Assembly: GCF_900155545.1 (NCBI RefSeq)
Contig: NZ_LT732525.1
Location: forward strand, 379,423 to 443,422
From: Clostridium sp. Marseille-P2415
Lineage (GTDB): Bacteria > Bacillota > Clostridia > Lachnospirales > Lachnospiraceae
Reading direction: 5' to 3'
DNA length: 64,000 nt
Positions 62,884-64,000 of the stretch are shown piece by piece (position 1 is the first letter of the stretch; the number at the start of each line of letters is the position of its first letter). Made by a program: the position numbers and the translations under genes. The notes under the pieces are model-generated. The model ran no database searches, was not told the origin of the DNA, and saw only the letters and a list, made by a program, of their open reading frames with translations.

Positions 62884-63627
62884 ATGAAAATTGCAGTGAT
62901 CGATGACGAGCGTCCTGCCCGAAAAGAACTGATTCATCAGATTTTGTCCATTTTCCCGGACAGCCGGATCAAAGAGGCTGACAGCGGAGCTGCCGCCCTT
63001 GAGCTTCTCGAAAATCATTCCTTTGACCTGCTGTTTCTGGACATAAACTTAAATGATATGGAAGGAACTACGCTGGCTGCGGCTGTAAAGCGCATGCTTC
63101 CGGATGCCCAGATCGTTTTTGCTACGGCCTATTCCCAATATGCGGTGAAAGCATTTGAGCTGGGTGTAAATAATTATATCCTTAAGCCCTTTGATCCGGA
63201 AAGAGTGCGCCGGGTCCTTGAAAAATGCAGCAGGGATTTAACCAGGCTGCACACAGAAAAATCCCAGGCAGATAACAGGCTCCCGTCTTTTCCCTCCAAC
63301 CGGATGCCCATCTGCGTGAACCGGACCATCTTCCTGCTGGACATCAGCCAGATCGTATACATTGAGACCTGCTTAAGGAGCTGCATCATACATACCGTCT
63401 CTAAGGATTACACGGAAAACCAGCTTTTGGGAGAATACGAAAAGCGGCTGGCCCCTTACGGCTTCTGCCGCATCCACAAAAGCTTTCTGGTCAATTTAAA
63501 TTACATTGCGGAAATGTTTCCCTGGGCCAGCAACAGCATGGCAGTCAAGATGCAGGGCTTTGAACAAAATATCCTTCCTGTCGGAAGGGAAAAAGTCAAA
63601 CACCTAAGGCAGCTCATCGGAATTTAA
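62884..63627 (+). CDS. LytTR-family response regulator
   Basis: 247 residues, ATGGAGAGG before the ATG. Residues 1-120 are the receiver domain: acidic pocket VIDDERPAR, phospho-Asp in LLFLDINLND, ATAYSQYAVKAFELG and the Lys in ILKPFDPERV. Residues about 145-245 are a LytTR DNA-binding domain (ISQIVYIETCLRSCIIHT, YGFCRIHKSFLVNLNYI, PVGREKVKHLRQLI). It is cotranscribed with the kinase, 13 bp apart. Its probable sites are the repeats upstream of the next gene. Confidence 0.92.
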   Translation: MKIAVIDDERPARKELIHQILSIFPDSRIKEADSGAAALELLENHSFDLLFLDINLNDMEGTTLAAAVKRMLPDAQIVFATAYSQYAVKAFELGVNNYILKPFDPERVRRVLEKCSRDLTRLHTEKSQADNRLPSFPSNRMPICVNRTIFLLDISQIVYIETCLRSCIIHTVSKDYTENQLLGEYEKRLAPYGFCRIHKSFLVNLNYIAEMFPWASNSMAVKMQGFEQNILPVGREKVKHLRQLIGI

Positions 63628-63662
63628 ACGCTTCCTGCCTGTTTATGAATATCATTCTGCCG

Positions 63663-63726
63663 TTTGTGCAATTAGTACTTACGTTCATGCAAATATCATT
63701 TATTTTTGTGCATATTATAGTATAAT
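63663..63726 (+). promoter_or_regulatory. Three 21-bp-spaced direct repeats and -10 box upstream of the CstA-type gene
   Basis: TTTGTGCA (63663-63670), TTCATGCA (63684-63691) and TTTGTGCA (63705-63712) are spaced exactly 21 bp, two helical turns, as for LytTR regulators binding direct repeats. TATAAT follows at 63721-63726 with no good -35, which suggests activator dependence. Confidence 0.7.
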
Positions 63727-63772
63727 CGGTAGGTAAGAATGGTTTTCATAATATTTTACAGGAGGTATGAAT

Positions 63773-64000
63773 ATGATAAGTTTCTTTGTTTGCCTGGCGC
63801 TGCTGATCATCGGCTTCTTGACCTACAGCAAGGTTACGGAAAAGGTTTTCGGTCCGGATGACAGAAAGCCCCCCGCTCTGACCATGACAGACGGAAGTGA
63901 TTATGTACCAATGGGAACCCCCAGAATCTTTCTGATCCAGCTTTTGAACATTGCAGGTCTGGGGCCCATTTTCGGAGCTTTGGCAGGGGCCTGCTGGGGG
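63773..64000 (+). CDS. cstA: CstA/BtsT-family transporter, 3' end cut by window edge
   Basis: 76 residues from ATG 63773, with GGAGG upstream; the gene runs off the right edge. DDRKPPALTMTDGSDYVPM followed by FLIQLLNIAGLGPIFGALAG is the CstA (carbon starvation protein) signature. In E. coli the CstA-family BtsT imports pyruvate under control of the LytS/LytTR-type BtsSR system; the same gene pairing here suggests a pyruvate or peptide transporter controlled by the upstream pair. Confidence 0.9.
   Translation, partial: MISFFVCLALLIIGFLTYSKVTEKVFGPDDRKPPALTMTDGSDYVPMGTPRIFLIQLLNIAGLGPIFGALAGACWG

Overview
The window looks like chromosome of an anaerobic clostridium, most like the Lachnospiraceae (Lacrimispora/Lachnoclostridium type). 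The reasons are strong AAGGAGG ribosome sites, moderate G+C, a clostridial-type nitrogenase cluster (NifD about 530 residues, short NifK, NifN-NifB fusion, split NifV, NifI1/NifI2 between nifH and nifD), FchA next to FolD, a SpoVB-like flippase, and clostridial LplABC and LytSR families. No rRNA, tRNA, CRISPR array, insertion sequence or phage gene was seen.

Layout. 1-5.6 kb: start of a glutamate/lysine 2,3-aminomutase-like radical SAM gene (cut by the window edge), a glycosyltransferase-methyltransferase fusion, an amino acid permease, and folD-fchA. 5.8-18.6 kb: a PucR-type regulator followed by a minus-strand peptide/acyl-amino-acid uptake and hydrolysis locus (DUF1177, three M20 peptidases, Dpp/Opp-type transporter, AroM-like protein). 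18.7-19.6 kb: an unusual AraC-HD fusion. 19.8-26.5 kb: arginine biosynthesis, with a minus-strand argC-GNAT-ACT-argJ-argB-argD operon divergent from argG. 26.6-33.1 kb: a GH127 arabinofuranosidase and a sugar ABC transporter with a broken permease gene, under a divergent AraC regulator. 33.2-40.1 kb: patatin, amidase, mnmA, iscU, iscS and a flippase. 40.2-42.6 kb: a YeiL-like Crp/Fnr regulator divergent from guaB.

42.7-57.1 kb holds the main item, one long minus-strand nif operon: nifH-nifI1-nifI2-nifD-nifK-nifE-nifN:B-2Fe2S ferredoxin-nifVomega-nifValpha, followed by four genes that are not standard nif genes. These are a degenerate GroEL/Cpn60 homologue whose two catalytic aspartates are replaced, a PqqD-like protein, an AnfO-like protein, and a YxxG-repeat protein ending in a CX4CX2CX2C motif. 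The spacing suggests they are co-transcribed with nif, and together they may be an undescribed nitrogenase assembly or protection module. The first gene has a clear promoter and a leader of about 150 nt with a long hairpin. A second hairpin and an array of 52-bp tandem repeats separate nifHDK from nifE. The same repeat family occurs just upstream of mnmA.

57.5-64 kb: a CPA2 antiporter, a dicarboxylate/amino acid symporter, an RfbD-like reductase, and a LytS/LytR two-component system. The latter lies next to a CstA/BtsT-type (pyruvate/peptide) transporter whose promoter carries three direct repeats at an exact 21-bp period.

All functional calls rest on reading motifs by eye; no database search was run.
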